Shown here: piece after piece, positions 1 to 15,126 of the stretch
Layout of the letters: the number at the start of each line of letters is the position of its first letter
Numbering within the stretch: the stretch's first letter is position 1
Translations under genes and position numbers: made by a program
Notes under the pieces: model-generated
Databases searched by the model: none
The model's input: only the letters and a program-made list of their open reading frames with translations
Told to the model about the DNA's origin: nothing
Assembly (NCBI GenBank): GCA_025917655.1
Contig: CP084614.1
Coordinates: 1,550,001-1,614,000, forward strand
DNA: 64,000 nucleotides
Source of the DNA: Chlorella sorokiniana
Taxonomy: Eukaryota > Chlorophyta > Trebouxiophyceae > Chlorellales > Chlorellaceae
Direction: 5' to 3'

Positions 1-1655
1 GTGACTGACACGGAGGGGCTGGCCCGCCTGGGGGCGCCCCGACGAGGTGTCCCGCCTCATTAACGAAACGTTTGCCGAGATGGTCTTCACCTTGGGGGAT
101 GTGCACGCCGACCCGCACCCCGCCAACCTGCTGGTCCGCCGCACGCCGCCGCCCGCCGCCGCCGACCTCCACTCGCGGGGCGGCTGGCAGGGCGGCGTGC
201 GCGGGCGGCCGCGCGGCAGCTGGCAGCTGGTACTGCTGGACCATGGGCTGTACCGTCGCCTGGACGACAGCTTCCGTCTGGAGTACGCCGGCCTCTGGCA
301 CTCCCTCGTCTTTGCAGGTGGGTGCCCGCGGGCGCGGGAGTTGGGGTGCACAGGGCTGCGCATGCATGCCCTACTTCATGCACTTGCATAAAGGCGGGGC
401 TATGTCAGTCGAGGGGCAAGGCCGGGACCCCTGTGACGCTCCCAACACGCCCCTGCGGTGCCCCTGGGCGCCCACGTCCCGCCTGCAGACGAGCGGGGCA
501 TCCGTCGGCACAGCGAGGCGATGAACGCGGGGCACGCGGTGCCGCTGTTTGCGGGGATGCTCACGCAGCGGCCCTGGGAGGAAATCACCAAGAAGGAGGC
601 GAGCCCTCTGCGCGGACCCGGGGACTGGCACGGCTTGCCTGGTTGTTTTGTAGCTCTGGGTTGAGGTTGGCGCTGCTCACGCTGCGCAACACACGTCCCC
701 TCCTGAAGTTGTCTCCACCCACCCACCCCCTCCTGTTTGCAGTCCGCCGAGCGCCTGCGCCTGCGGCACACAGCAGAGGAGCGGGAGCGCATCCAGGACT
801 ACGCGTCGCAGTACGCGCGGGAGATCGGCGACCTGCTGCGCCGCATGCCCCGCCCCCTGCTCCTCCTCCTCAAGACCAACGACTGCCTTAGGTGGGGCCA
901 ATGCGGGAATTTTTCCAACCCAGCTCACCGTCATGTCTGTGTGTGTGGGTGTGGGTGGGTGGGGGCGGGGCTTGCAGCAGCATTCGAGCCTGGGTGCCGG
1001 CTGACAATCTCAACCCAACCAGCCGCTGCCGGTGCGCTTCAAGCTGCCGCTTGTTGCCCCCGACCGCAAGCCTGCCGTCCCCGCCACTCCCGTGCCTTCT
1101 TTCCCCTCCCGTACCGCCCCCAGGGCCGTGGACCTGGTGCTAGGGTCCCCTGTCAACAGTTACGCCATCGCCGCCCGGGAGTGCACCCGCGCCCTGGCAT
1201 GCGCCCGCCTGCGCCACCGCCCGGCCTGCTCACCCGCCTGGCGGTGGCCGCTGACCTGGCGGCGGTGGAGGCGCGCATGGCGGCGCTGCGCCTGCTGGCC
1301 TGGCTGGCGGGGTGGCGGGCGCAGCTGGAGGCGCTGCTGCGGGGCGGGAGGCGCCGGCAGTGCTGCAGACACCCCAGGCGGGGCTGGCCGCGGCATGAGG
1401 TGCCAGCCATCATCCCGTGGGTGTTGCACAGGCCCCAGGCGGCGCTGCCTCTGCCTCTCCCCTCTGCACGTGAATTCCTTGCCTGCCAACATCCATTCTT
1501 CTCCTGCCCGCTCCTGCCCTCGCTATGTGCTTGCACTGCTGTTCTTGCAGCAATGGCTGCCGGACTTTCTGTGGCCCCCCATCCTGACAGTTCCGACGGT
1601 TTCACAGCTCTGCTTTCGTCTCGCCCCCATCCGATTGGCACCCCATGACATGTGA
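1..1655 (+). CDS. ADCK1-like ABC1 (UbiB-family) atypical kinase, 3' part
   Basis: The gene enters from the left edge. The first exon (to about 315) reads LINETFAEMVFTLGDVHADPHPANLLVR-like sequence and then LLDHGLYRRLDD. The HADPHPANLL catalytic-loop motif and the LDHG metal-binding motif (in place of DFG) are hallmarks of ABC1/UbiB kinases, and LINETFAEM plus LLDHGLYR point to the ADCK1/ADCK5 branch. Later exons seen are DERGIRRHSEAM..PWEEITKKE (about 489-600), SAERLRLRHTAEERE..LLLLLKTNDCLR (about 743-890), AVDLVLGSPVNSYAIAARECTRALA (about 1125-1197) and a short end ending in TGA at 1655. ABC1 proteins of algae act in mitochondria or plastids and are linked to quinone and lipid metabolism; the substrate here is unknown. 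The N-terminal lobe lies outside the window, and the last two exons are the least certain part. Confidence 0.85.
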
Positions 1656-1678
1656 GGGCCAGCCCGCCCAGCCGCCGC

Positions 1679-4206
1679 CTAGTAGCCCTCGTACGACGCG
1701 GTGATGTCGTGCAGCGGCAGCCAGCGGCGCAGCAGCGCGGCCGTGACGTGGTGGGGGCCTGGCCAAAGGCGGAGGAGAAGCCGAAGACGGAGAGAGCGCG
1801 CTGCTGGCTGTAGTGCTCGATGCGGCCGCCACCTGGCGATGGTGGCAGGGGAGGCGGCGGGAGAGGGCAGGGGAGGGGGTTGGCGAGAACAGAGAGGGGC
1901 GGATGTTCCGGGTGCCGACTCGCCCATGCCGGGCGTGCAGGTGGCTGCTGGTCCGTCATTCGCAGCCAGCCTTATGGCCCTCCAATGGCAGGCAGCCATC
2001 AAACACCGGGGCCTGCCAGCCCACTCACCGACAGTGTCCAGGCGAAGGCTGGCGTCGGGCGCCGCCGCCCGCACCTCTGACGCCGTGGCCTGCACGATGT
2101 GGTTGTGGTAGGCGGCGCGCGTCCCCCCGCACCAGCAGCTTGCTGCTCAGGCCTGCAACGCCGTCGCGGGGAGGCGGCAGGGTGGCGCCGTCGGGGCGAG
2201 GCTGCCTCCAGGCACGAGCATGCGTGTCAACCCCGCTGCGTCTGCTGGTCATGCTGAGCATGCTGGGCATGTGTCGCCAATTCAGCCGAGGGGGCTCACC
2301 GTCGGGGTGCTCAGCCGCAGCAGCACGTACTTGAAGGACCCCTCGTCGATCAGCACATCGGGCACAGCAGCCAGCGCCGCGGCGGGGCCTTCGCCCACGC
2401 CGCCCTGCTCCCCTCGCCGCCGCTCGCGCAGCCACGAGGTGATGATGCTGTGCGCGAGGGCGTAGCTGCACGCGGGAAGGGAGGCACATCGCGTGATGCT
2501 TGGCATGTTTGCTTGACAGTGCAGAAGTGCACATGGATTCACATTCTTTCGTTTCGCCGGTCCATCATCCATCCTCACCGTCCGGGATGCGGAAGCCGGC
2601 GGCAGGGGTGGCACCGCCGCGCACCACGGGGCCGGGTGATGCCCGCCCAGCGCCGCCGCCAGCCAATCTTGGTGGAACCAGCGGGCATCCTCCAGCTCCC
2701 GAGGGTCCACCTGGCATGGCAAGACCACACGGGGTGAGTGAGGGGAGGCGGGGAGACGGACAAGCGCATGAGCAGAGAGAGGCAACGGCGGTCGTAGCTT
2801 CGATTGGCGCGACTGCGGCAGCGCAGCCCCACAAGAGCCTGAGCCTCACCTGGATGGGCGGCAGCTCCGGCAGCAGGTAGCGCTCAGCCTCCGCGGGCAG
2901 CAGGCCCACTCGCGCGCGGCAACAGCGGCGGGTCCAGACAGCAGGGCCAGGCCGCGGCGCAGCGGCGGCGGCGGCCGCGCCGCCTGCGGCCCGTCGCCGT
3001 CGGCGCCGGCCGGCGGCGTGTGCAGCGCTGGCGGCGGCTGCGCTGCTGCGGTGAATCCGATCATGAGTGACTGGGGGAAGGGCCAGGGCTGGGAGGAGTG
3101 GTACCGCACAGAGGCCAGGTCCACCGCCACCCCCGCCTCCTCCTCCACCTCCCGCCCCACCGCCTGCTCCAGCGTCTCCCCACCTCCGCAAACCCCGCCA
3201 GGCACGAGTAGCGCCCGCCTCCCACGCCGCCTTGCGCCCCAGCAGCAGCCAGGGCCCCGCGTGCACCGCCGCAATCACGGCCGGGTCGATGCGCGGGTAG
3301 AGCGAGCGCGGGCGGCGGCCGCTGCTGGAGGGGCGCTCGGGTGTGCGCGAGTGGCCGCCGCTGCTGGCACGCTGCAGCCAGGGTTGGTGGCGGCGAAGCT
3401 GCTTTGGTGCGTGGGGTGGAAGGAGTAAGGAGGGGCGGGCGCACAAGCAATTCGTCCCTCCCGCACAAAGAGCGTTGCCCCATCGGGCGCGCAGAAAGGC
3501 TGCCATCACCATCTTTCCCCCGGCCCCTCACCGTCCTGGCGCCGGTCTTGCCACAGAAGGCCGCGCTGCTGTGCCACTGGCCCAGCCCCACCGCTAGGGC
3601 CGCCACGGCGGCGTCGGGGCCCGTCATGCGCTGCCCCTCCCGCCGCACATCCACCCACGCAGCGCCGGGAAGGCGGGCTGAGGCGGCGGCGCTGCTCCAC
3701 TCCCTCCTCCCGCTGCAGCATGGCTTGCTGCTGCCGCAACCGCGCTGCTGCTGCTGCTGCTACTTTCGCCGCTGCTGCTGCTGCTGCCCTTGGCGGTCAG
3801 GGGGCAGCACGGGCAGCAGGTGGTCGGGGGCGTGGGCGGCAAAGGCGGCGGCCCCGCTCGCATCCAGCCCCAGGAAGAGGAACTCCAGCTGCTGCTCCAT
3901 GCCGCCAGGAACAGCGGCGCGCAGCTGCGGCCCGCTGACCACCAGGGGCAGCCAAAGGGGCTGGCTGCCATCCGGGGTTGGAGTGCCCGCCGCCGCAAAG
4001 CTGTGCGGCGCGAGCGGCAGCCCGCCGGCGTTGCTGGCAGGGGCGGCGGCGCCCGCCGGCGCGGCCAGCAGCTTGTGATGGTGCAGCAGCAGCACGCGGC
4101 TGCTGGCAGCCTCCAGCAGCTGCTCCAGCTGCTCCTCCTCCTTCCTCAGCCCCCGCTGCGGTCTAGCGGCAGTGCCGAGAAGTGGGGCGGTTCGTAGCTG
4201 CTGCAC
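1679..4206 (-). CDS. Nudix NADH pyrophosphatase fused to a Janus/PHPT1 phosphohistidine phosphatase domain
   Basis: From the ATG at 4204-4206: an N-terminal domain with [15 protein letters not shown] (NudC/NUDT12 type), then [18 protein letters not shown] where the zinc ribbon normally begins (only one Cys is seen here), then [14 protein letters not shown], a Nudix box ([18 protein letters not shown], about 3137-3190) and the NADH-pyrophosphatase signature [17 protein letters not shown] and FRIP follow. The exon at 2300-2465 contains the NudC-type end [12 protein letters not shown] and, in the same open frame with no stop or Met, [17 protein letters not shown], the start of a Janus/Ocnus/PHPT1 domain. 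Further exons give [19 protein letters not shown] (His matching the PHPT1 catalytic His), [20 protein letters not shown] and the stop at 1679. NudC enzymes split NADH to NMNH and AMP; PHPT1 removes phosphate from protein His. No C-terminal PTS1 is seen. Frame slips lie near 2123, 2640, 3178 and 3218, all in homopolymer-rich sequence. Confidence 0.8.
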
Positions 4207-4885
4207 CTGCCCTTCTCAGCTCCGTTGGGCTGCGCCTCAGAGCCGATGGCGACGTCGCCTGTGGCAACGGTGCTGGTGACACGACAAACGCGCAGGCTAC
4301 CAGCCGGCTGTCGACAGGGCCTTGCTTGGCGGCTGCCTGGCCCGCCTGCCGCCGCTGGAGACCATCGCGCGGGGGTCCTGCATCGCGGGCAGGCGCACCG
4401 GCATTACTGTCACGGAATCATCGACAATCAATGGGCTAGCGGGGGCAGCAACAGCGGGTCGGGAGGGTCCACCAACACGTCTCCCTGCGCACCTGCTGCC
4501 CAATAGACCTGGTGCTGCCACATGCATTGCTCTTTTAGATGTCGCTTATGACTATCGGGTATTCTATGGAAGTTGCAGCCACGGGTGCCGGCTGACATGG
4601 CAGAAGCGGGCGTGCCTGGCTGGCAGCGCAGTGTTAACGAGGATTCCCCTCACACACCCCAGTGTGAGTCTGAACTAACTCCCAACCACTGCCATGAATT
4701 GAAAGCATGCTCACAAGTGCTGTGCCTTGTGCCTGTGGCTGCCCGGTCCCTGGACAATTTGACTGCGCCACAGCGCCCATGATGAACTGACCCGCCATGA
4801 GTAGCATACAGCGTCATCAACAGAAGACTATTGGATGATTGGAGACGAAACAACCATGAAACGAAGCAGGGAAGCAGATAGCTGC
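4207..4885. other. Spacer between the Nudix-PHPT1 and NSUN2-type genes
   Basis: Both flanking genes are on the minus strand, so this holds the promoter of the Nudix-PHPT1 gene and the 3' untranslated region of the methyltransferase gene. The half near 4885 is clearly less GC-rich than the coding DNA. No conserved coding sequence, RNA gene or repeat is seen. Confidence 0.6.
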
Positions 4886-9816
<4,931 letters not shown>

Positions 9817-11103
9817 TGCTGTGCTGGCGCTTCTGCAGGGCACGGTGTGGGCGGGCTCAGTGGACAACCCACAACCGGCCATCGGGCGGCGGCAGGCACT
9901 TTATGCAAAGTTGCAGGCAGGCCCCATCTCGATAGAGCTGTTCCAAATATGACTATACAGACAGCAGATGAACTTGGCGGCGTTTTGGTTCGCGCTGGAC
10001 GCCAACATCCCAGCATGCGAACAACCACGCTTAAATGACATGTCGCAATTCCCAATCTGCTTGAACAACTTCAATCTTCATCCGAGCCGCATCAAAGGCG
10101 CTGCAGGGCAAGACTCACCCCGCCACGCCCGCCGCCACCTCTTCCTCTGCCTCTCCCCATTGTATGCAAGGGTATCACAGAAGATGCTACAACAACGTTA
10201 GAGCTGAAACGCATGCATGCACCCATGCATGACATGCACCATGTGTACTGCCACTGCAGGTTTGCATGGTCTTCTCGTTGCTTGTGACAAGCAGGCTATC
10301 TGATCGACTGTGAACCACGATAAGCATTCTCTTAGCTCCACGCTGAGATTTGCGCACACACACAAACACACAACGCCCAGTGGTTCGGTGCCAACTCATA
10401 AGGCCTGTGACGGTCAAGCAGTGGTTCTTCTTGTGCTGTGCCAATGCTGTGCCCCTCAGCTACGTCGGTTGGAGTGAATCCCGCCCATCCGACGTATGGA
10501 CGATGCCTGGATCCAGCACTTAACGTGCCAGACCGAGGTTGCCAGTGCGGTCAAGTCAAAGCCATTGAGCTTGTTCTCCTTGCACAGAAGACACACGCGA
10601 TGCCAGGAGTGTTCTGTCCTTGTACCAGCCCAGCGCTACTAGCTGTAGTGCTGCAAGGTCCACGGGCGCCATCCTCCCAGCACCAACTGTTGGAACTCGC
10701 CACCTCACGCGCGGCAGGAGCAGACTACAGAGCCTGAGTTGCTATGGTATTGCTATCGCCTGCCTGACTGGATGATAATTGCCCAAATTTTCAAGCGAAA
10801 TCAAGAGCGACAAGCAGCAATGCGCCTGCGCAGAGTGGCGCGGAGTTAGCACAGTGACGATGCTGGAGAGGCAGGAGCGCCCCATGCTTGCAGTAGGTCG
10901 CAATCAATGATTTTCAGCGTTGAAAGCTTTATTTTGCCAAGACGCCGGGACGCATTGTTCCATCAATGCGTGCCTGGGTGGCGCCTTGCCCTGGGTCGGA
11001 TGAGGGTCAGAGGTTGGCCCCGGTAGAAGGACGTCAAACGCACCTGCTGAAGCCCTTAGGAAGAGTCTGTGCTCCATCTGCGGTTGTCCAGGGGTCCAGA
11101 AGG
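9817..11103. other. Divergent intergenic region, NSUN2-type gene / ATPG
   Basis: About 1.3 kb between two divergently transcribed genes, less GC-rich than the genes themselves. It should hold both promoters and the ATPG 5' leader. Short open frames on both strands have no conserved sequence. A CA-rich stretch lies near 10355-10375. No RNA gene or mobile element is recognised. Upstream exons of the NSUN2-type gene could lie at the left end, because its start is not firmly placed. Confidence 0.6.
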
Positions 11104-12626
11104 ATGCAGGCTCTTGCCCAGGCCCGGCCCACTGCGGCCTTCACTGCCTCCCGCCCGGCGGCCCGCCGGGTGGTGCTGTGCGCTGCACAGAGCCCCAAGG
11201 CCCAGCAGAAGCTGTAAGTAGCGCCCCCAGGCAGCTGGCAGGGCAACGTGCACCAGCCCAGCAGGCTCCTCATCTGGTGCACCCTTGCTCCCACCCCCGC
11301 TGCAGTGAGCTGCCCGCCGTGGTGAAGCCGGCTGCCCTGACTGCCTTGACCAATGTCGTCCTGTCGATGCCCGCGCACGCCGAGGCGGGCAAGATTTTCG
11401 GTGAGCACGCTGCACGTGCAGCAGCCTCCCGGTTGCCAGGGCTCCAGATCGCATGTACAAGCTGCGATGTAGCCATTTGGAGCGACTTGGCAAGCGCATT
11501 GGCGAGAGGGAGGACACTGGAGGCTGTGGGGGCGCGCGTGCGGGCGGGAGCTCTCGCCCACTGCGCTCGCCGGCCGTTCTGAGCCCTCCCTTTCTCTCGC
11601 CTGCAGACTTCAACCTGACCCTCCCCGTCATGATGGGCGAGTTCCTGCTGCTCATGGTGTTCCTGGACAAGTTCTGGTTTGGTCCCGTGGGCGCCGTGCT
11701 GGACGCCCGCGACAAGGAGCTGCGCTCCAAGCTGTCCCTGGTCAAGGACAACGGCTCCGAGGTGGGGCCCACGGCACGCTGTTGTTGTTCTAGCTCTCTT
11801 AGGCTGCTCGCTACTGCACATCAATGCTGCCGCACGGCAAACCGTGCAGCAGGGGGACAGCACGGCAGGCAGACAGCCAGCAGTCGGCGATAGCCAGCTC
11901 ATGCCTCGTGAGGCTTGGTTGGCATCTGCAGCTTTGGCAGATCCTGATGGCGTGCGCTGGCAGGAACCGTCGCAGCAAAGTGCTGAGGGAATTCAGGCAG
12001 CTGCGCGTTCATGGCGCACTTTGGCTGCTATGCTCGGAGGCTGGCGCATGCCACCCAGCGCACGGAAGCATGGCGTGGAAGCAGCCCATTGTGGCTGGTG
12101 GCCGCGCACACGGCATTCAGCTTCTGCAGAGGGTGGTGTGCAGCCCGCTGACCCGGCTTTCCGTTGTTCTTTTGCAGGTTGCCAAGCTGCAGGCGGAGGC
12201 TGAGCGCCTGATCGCCGAGGCCCGCGCCGAGGCTCAGAAGAAGGTTGCCGACGCGAAGGCCGCCGTGGCTGCCGAGTGCGCCAAGGAGCTTGCGGAGGCC
12301 AAGGCGGTGAGCTGCTCGGGGGAGGGGCAGGGGTCAGCGTGCTGTGTACGGCAGGTCCTGTCTGCCCTTTCCAGTATGTGCGGGATAATGGCAAGTGCGT
12401 TGCCTGGGGTCTGCTGCCAGGCCCTCCCCTCGCTGCCTCACTGGCATTCGCGGTGCTGCGCCCCGCCCCGCCCCGCCCCCCGCAGAAGGTGGATGCTGAG
12501 CTGTCCAAGGCGCTGGCGGCCCTGGAGGCGGAGAAGGAGGCGGCCCTCAAGGGCCTGGACAGCCAGGTGGAGAAGCTGTCCGCCGACATCCTGGGCCGCG
12601 TGCTGCCCGAGGGCGTGCGCGTCTGA
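11104..12626 (+). CDS. ATPG: Chloroplast ATP synthase CF0 subunit II (b')
   Basis: Nuclear-encoded b' subunit of the thylakoid F-type ATP synthase, half of the peripheral stalk. Five exons join cleanly in frame: 11104-11213, 11306-11400, 11607-11761, 12178-12306 and 12486-12626. All introns are GT-AG. The N-terminus (MQALAQARPTAAFTASRPAARR) is a typical chloroplast transit peptide, followed by a hydrophobic stretch ending SMPAHAEA that looks like a thylakoid transfer signal. FNLTLPVMMGEFLLLMVFLDKFWFGPVG is the single membrane anchor. The rest is a long charged helix (VAKLQAEAERLIAEARAEAQKK, KVDAELSKALAALEAEKEAA) ending LGRVLPEGVRV, as expected for b/b' stalk subunits. No frame break was found, so this is one of the best-defined genes in the window. 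Confidence 0.95.
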
Positions 12627-13036
12627 GCCGCGTGCAGCAGCAGCAGCAGCCATGGCGGCCCCCGGCCTCCACTGAGGCGGGAGCCAGCAGCAGCAGCAGG
12701 CGGCGCCGTGCAGTCGTGGCGTGAAGACGCCCCTGCCGGTGCCAGCCACGCTCCAGGCCGCGAGCAGCAGCCGCCGCCGCCCGCCTGATTCTTGGGCGGC
12801 GGGCCCTGGCACGCGCGCAGCGTGGCGCGTCTGGGTTTGCACTGGGGATTCTTTTGTGCCATTATTACGCACCAGGTGCACGAAAATTTTATGCTACCAA
12901 ACCCGAGAAGATTTGAACCAACCACAACGCACGGCTGAGGATGCGGGCAAACGCACAGCTCATCGCCGTTGGGCCAGGTTTCCCCAGCAGGCCCCGTGCT
13001 GCAGCCTTCCTGTCCATTGTGCACCTTTACTGCAAC
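12627..13036. other. Intergenic region, ATPG / F-box gene
   Basis: Contains the ATPG 3' untranslated region and the promoter of the next gene on the same strand. It begins with GC-rich CAG-type sequence and becomes more AT-rich after about 12840. No clear TGTAA polyadenylation signal and no conserved coding sequence are seen. Confidence 0.55.
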
Positions 13037-14319
13037 ATGGGTTCTAAACGCCCTTCAAAACAACGAAAGACGGGTCCAGAGAGTACAGCCGAGGTGAGTT
13101 CGAGCAGTAACGAAAGCTCCTCGCCCTAGAAGCCCTAGAAGTCGCATGCAATGATCACAGTGTTGGAACGATGCGACGATTTTGAGCGGGAGCCGTGGCA
13201 GCCAGACGCTACCTGCCGCCTCTTGCCGCTGTGCAGCAGGTGACGGAGGCTCGGGTGCTTGCCGCAGTGGACGCCAGAAAGCCATGCATCCTGCAGCACG
13301 CGGCCACTGTGACCCCCAACCTGCTGCTGGCCTGGCTACGCGAGGACCTGGGCGTGCCAGACGCGGAGGCGCTCAGGCCGCACCGCCGAGCGGCCAAGCA
13401 GCGGGCGCGGCAGCTACTGGAGATGCAGGTTGGCGGCAGAGGCCCCTCGCCTTGTGACGCAACATTGAACTCCGCCTGGATCATGACACAGCGAGGCTGC
13501 CCGCCGCACCTGCAGGGCCAGCTGCCGGGCGGGGCCCCGGGGCATGCCGGCGCGGGCGACCTCCCCCTGGACGTGCTGCCGGCTGTGCTGCGCCGGCTGG
13601 ACCACGACAGCCTGTTCTGCGCGCTGCAGGCCTGCAAGGCCTGGCACGCCGCCGGCTGCGGCTTGGAAGCAGGGGCCCTGTGGGAGGAGCAGTACATTCA
13701 GCGGGGCTGGCTGCAGTGGCCGCAGCCGCAGCAGCTGCAGCAGGGTGCCACGAGCGCCGACTCACAGCAGCAGGCGGGCGCACCGCCGCCACAATCGCAG
13801 CATGCACAGCAGGGGACAGGCACGGCCGCGAGCGACTGGCGGAGGCGGTACCGCGAGCAATACATGCGCTGCTGCTACGAGTGCTTCCAGCCCACCGAGC
13901 GCCACACGCTGCTGGCGGGCAGCCTGCGGGTGCGGCTGTGCCAGCCCTGCTCCGCCGGCCACGCCAGCCACCGGCCACACCACCGCCTCATGAGCGCGAC
14001 ATCTGCCAAGCAGCGCTGCTGCCTGCGCGATGCAGGTGCGTCTTCGGTCAGCAGGAGGGCGGTGTGGGCTTGTGGCGACATGCTGCGCTGCCAGGCCGGG
14101 TGCCAGCAGCGGTGGTCAGCCCCAGCGGTGACACCCTGCTGCTCGCTTCGCCCTGCAGACCTGGCGGAGCTGCCGCACTGCGTGGAGCCCAACCCCGTGC
14201 AGGCAGCCTTCCTGCCCATGTCTCTGTACCGCCGCCTGGACGTGCGGCGCACGGCGCTGGCCCGCTGGGGCAGCTGGCAGGCTGTGCAGGCGGAGCGACG
14301 GCGGCGGCTGACGCGCTGA
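13037..14319 (+). CDS. F-box protein with a Cys-rich C-terminal part
   Basis: An F-box-like segment reads LPLDVLPAVLRRLDHDSLFCALQACKAWHAAG (about 13561-13655) and is followed by LWEEQYIQRGW, a common F-box continuation. Such proteins recruit substrates to SCF ubiquitin ligases through Skp1. Upstream lies a helical stretch, VTEARVLAAVDARKPCILQH..LLLAWLREDLG. Downstream is a Gln/Ala linker and then WRRRYREQYMRCCYECFQPTERHTLLAG..LCQPCSAGHASH, whose CCYEC and CQPC pairs suggest a small zinc-binding unit. An intron (about 14035-14159) leads to DLAELPHCVEPNPVQAAFLPMSLYRRLDVRR and the TGA at 14319. The first exon is placed at MGSKRPSKQRKTG (13037); its splice to about 13202 works only with a weak donor, so the N-terminus is uncertain. 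The substrate is unknown. Confidence 0.7.
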
Positions 14320-15126
14320 GCACGCTGCCAGGCTACGTCACAGTGCAACTGTAACAAGGGAAGAGTGCCCCCGAAGCAGCGCGCAGGTCAGGTGGCTGGC
14401 ATCGATGGTCGCAGTCGGTCACGGCGTGCTGCGTGCATCTCATTCGTTGCTCGCATCCAGCTGGCAGGCCGCCGTGGGCGGTGACTTGCTGGATTGCGTC
14501 TTATCACACCTGGTGCACACATGGCCAACGCGATCTGGTCTAACATTTTCGGGCCGACCTGCCGCCACCTCGTCAGCCCTCCATGTTGCTGGACATTGCG
14601 CAAGTGCGGCCAACGAGCGGCATGCCACCGCCGCCTGCTGCGCTATCCAGCAGAGTCGCCACGCTCACACCCTGATGGAGTGGCAGTACACGGTCCATCA
14701 TGGGTAGAAGCATTCATGGATCGGTAGTTTTACGCGCAGTTTTGGAGGGTGCACACTGATTGGGTTGTGCAACGGCGCGGCTGCCGGCTTGGCCCCGCAC
14801 GTCTCCAGCAGGTGGGCACCCACATCATTTGCCTTGTTAATGATGCACATATGATGAAACGGTGGTTTGCGCAGCTTCTGCAAGGCCCCTGGAAGGAAAG
14901 TGGCTTGCCAAAACCAGGTGAATGCTGTGCTGTCAGCCATCGGCAGCTGCGATACGTTGTACCCCAGGTGACCTGCGCGCTCACCTCACCTTGGCACATT
15001 TAGTCTAATTGCACAGTTTTAGGTTGCTTATGCCCGAGGCGCTTTAACCCACAAACCGCAGGCCCCTGCATGTAAGCATCAGGTTCCTGTCGCTCCCTGG
15101 CCATCTCACATGCGCATGCATTGATA
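14320..15126. other. Intergenic region, F-box gene / NOL6
   Basis: Holds the 3' untranslated region of the F-box gene, with a TGTAA at 14350-14354, and the NOL6 promoter. Base composition is mixed. Nothing else recognisable was seen on either strand. Confidence 0.6.
14350..14354 (+). terminator. Candidate TGTAA polyadenylation signal of the F-box gene
   Basis: TGTAA lies 31 bases after the stop codon. UGUAA is the usual polyadenylation element in chlorophyte green algae. The call rests on the motif and its position only. Confidence 0.5.
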
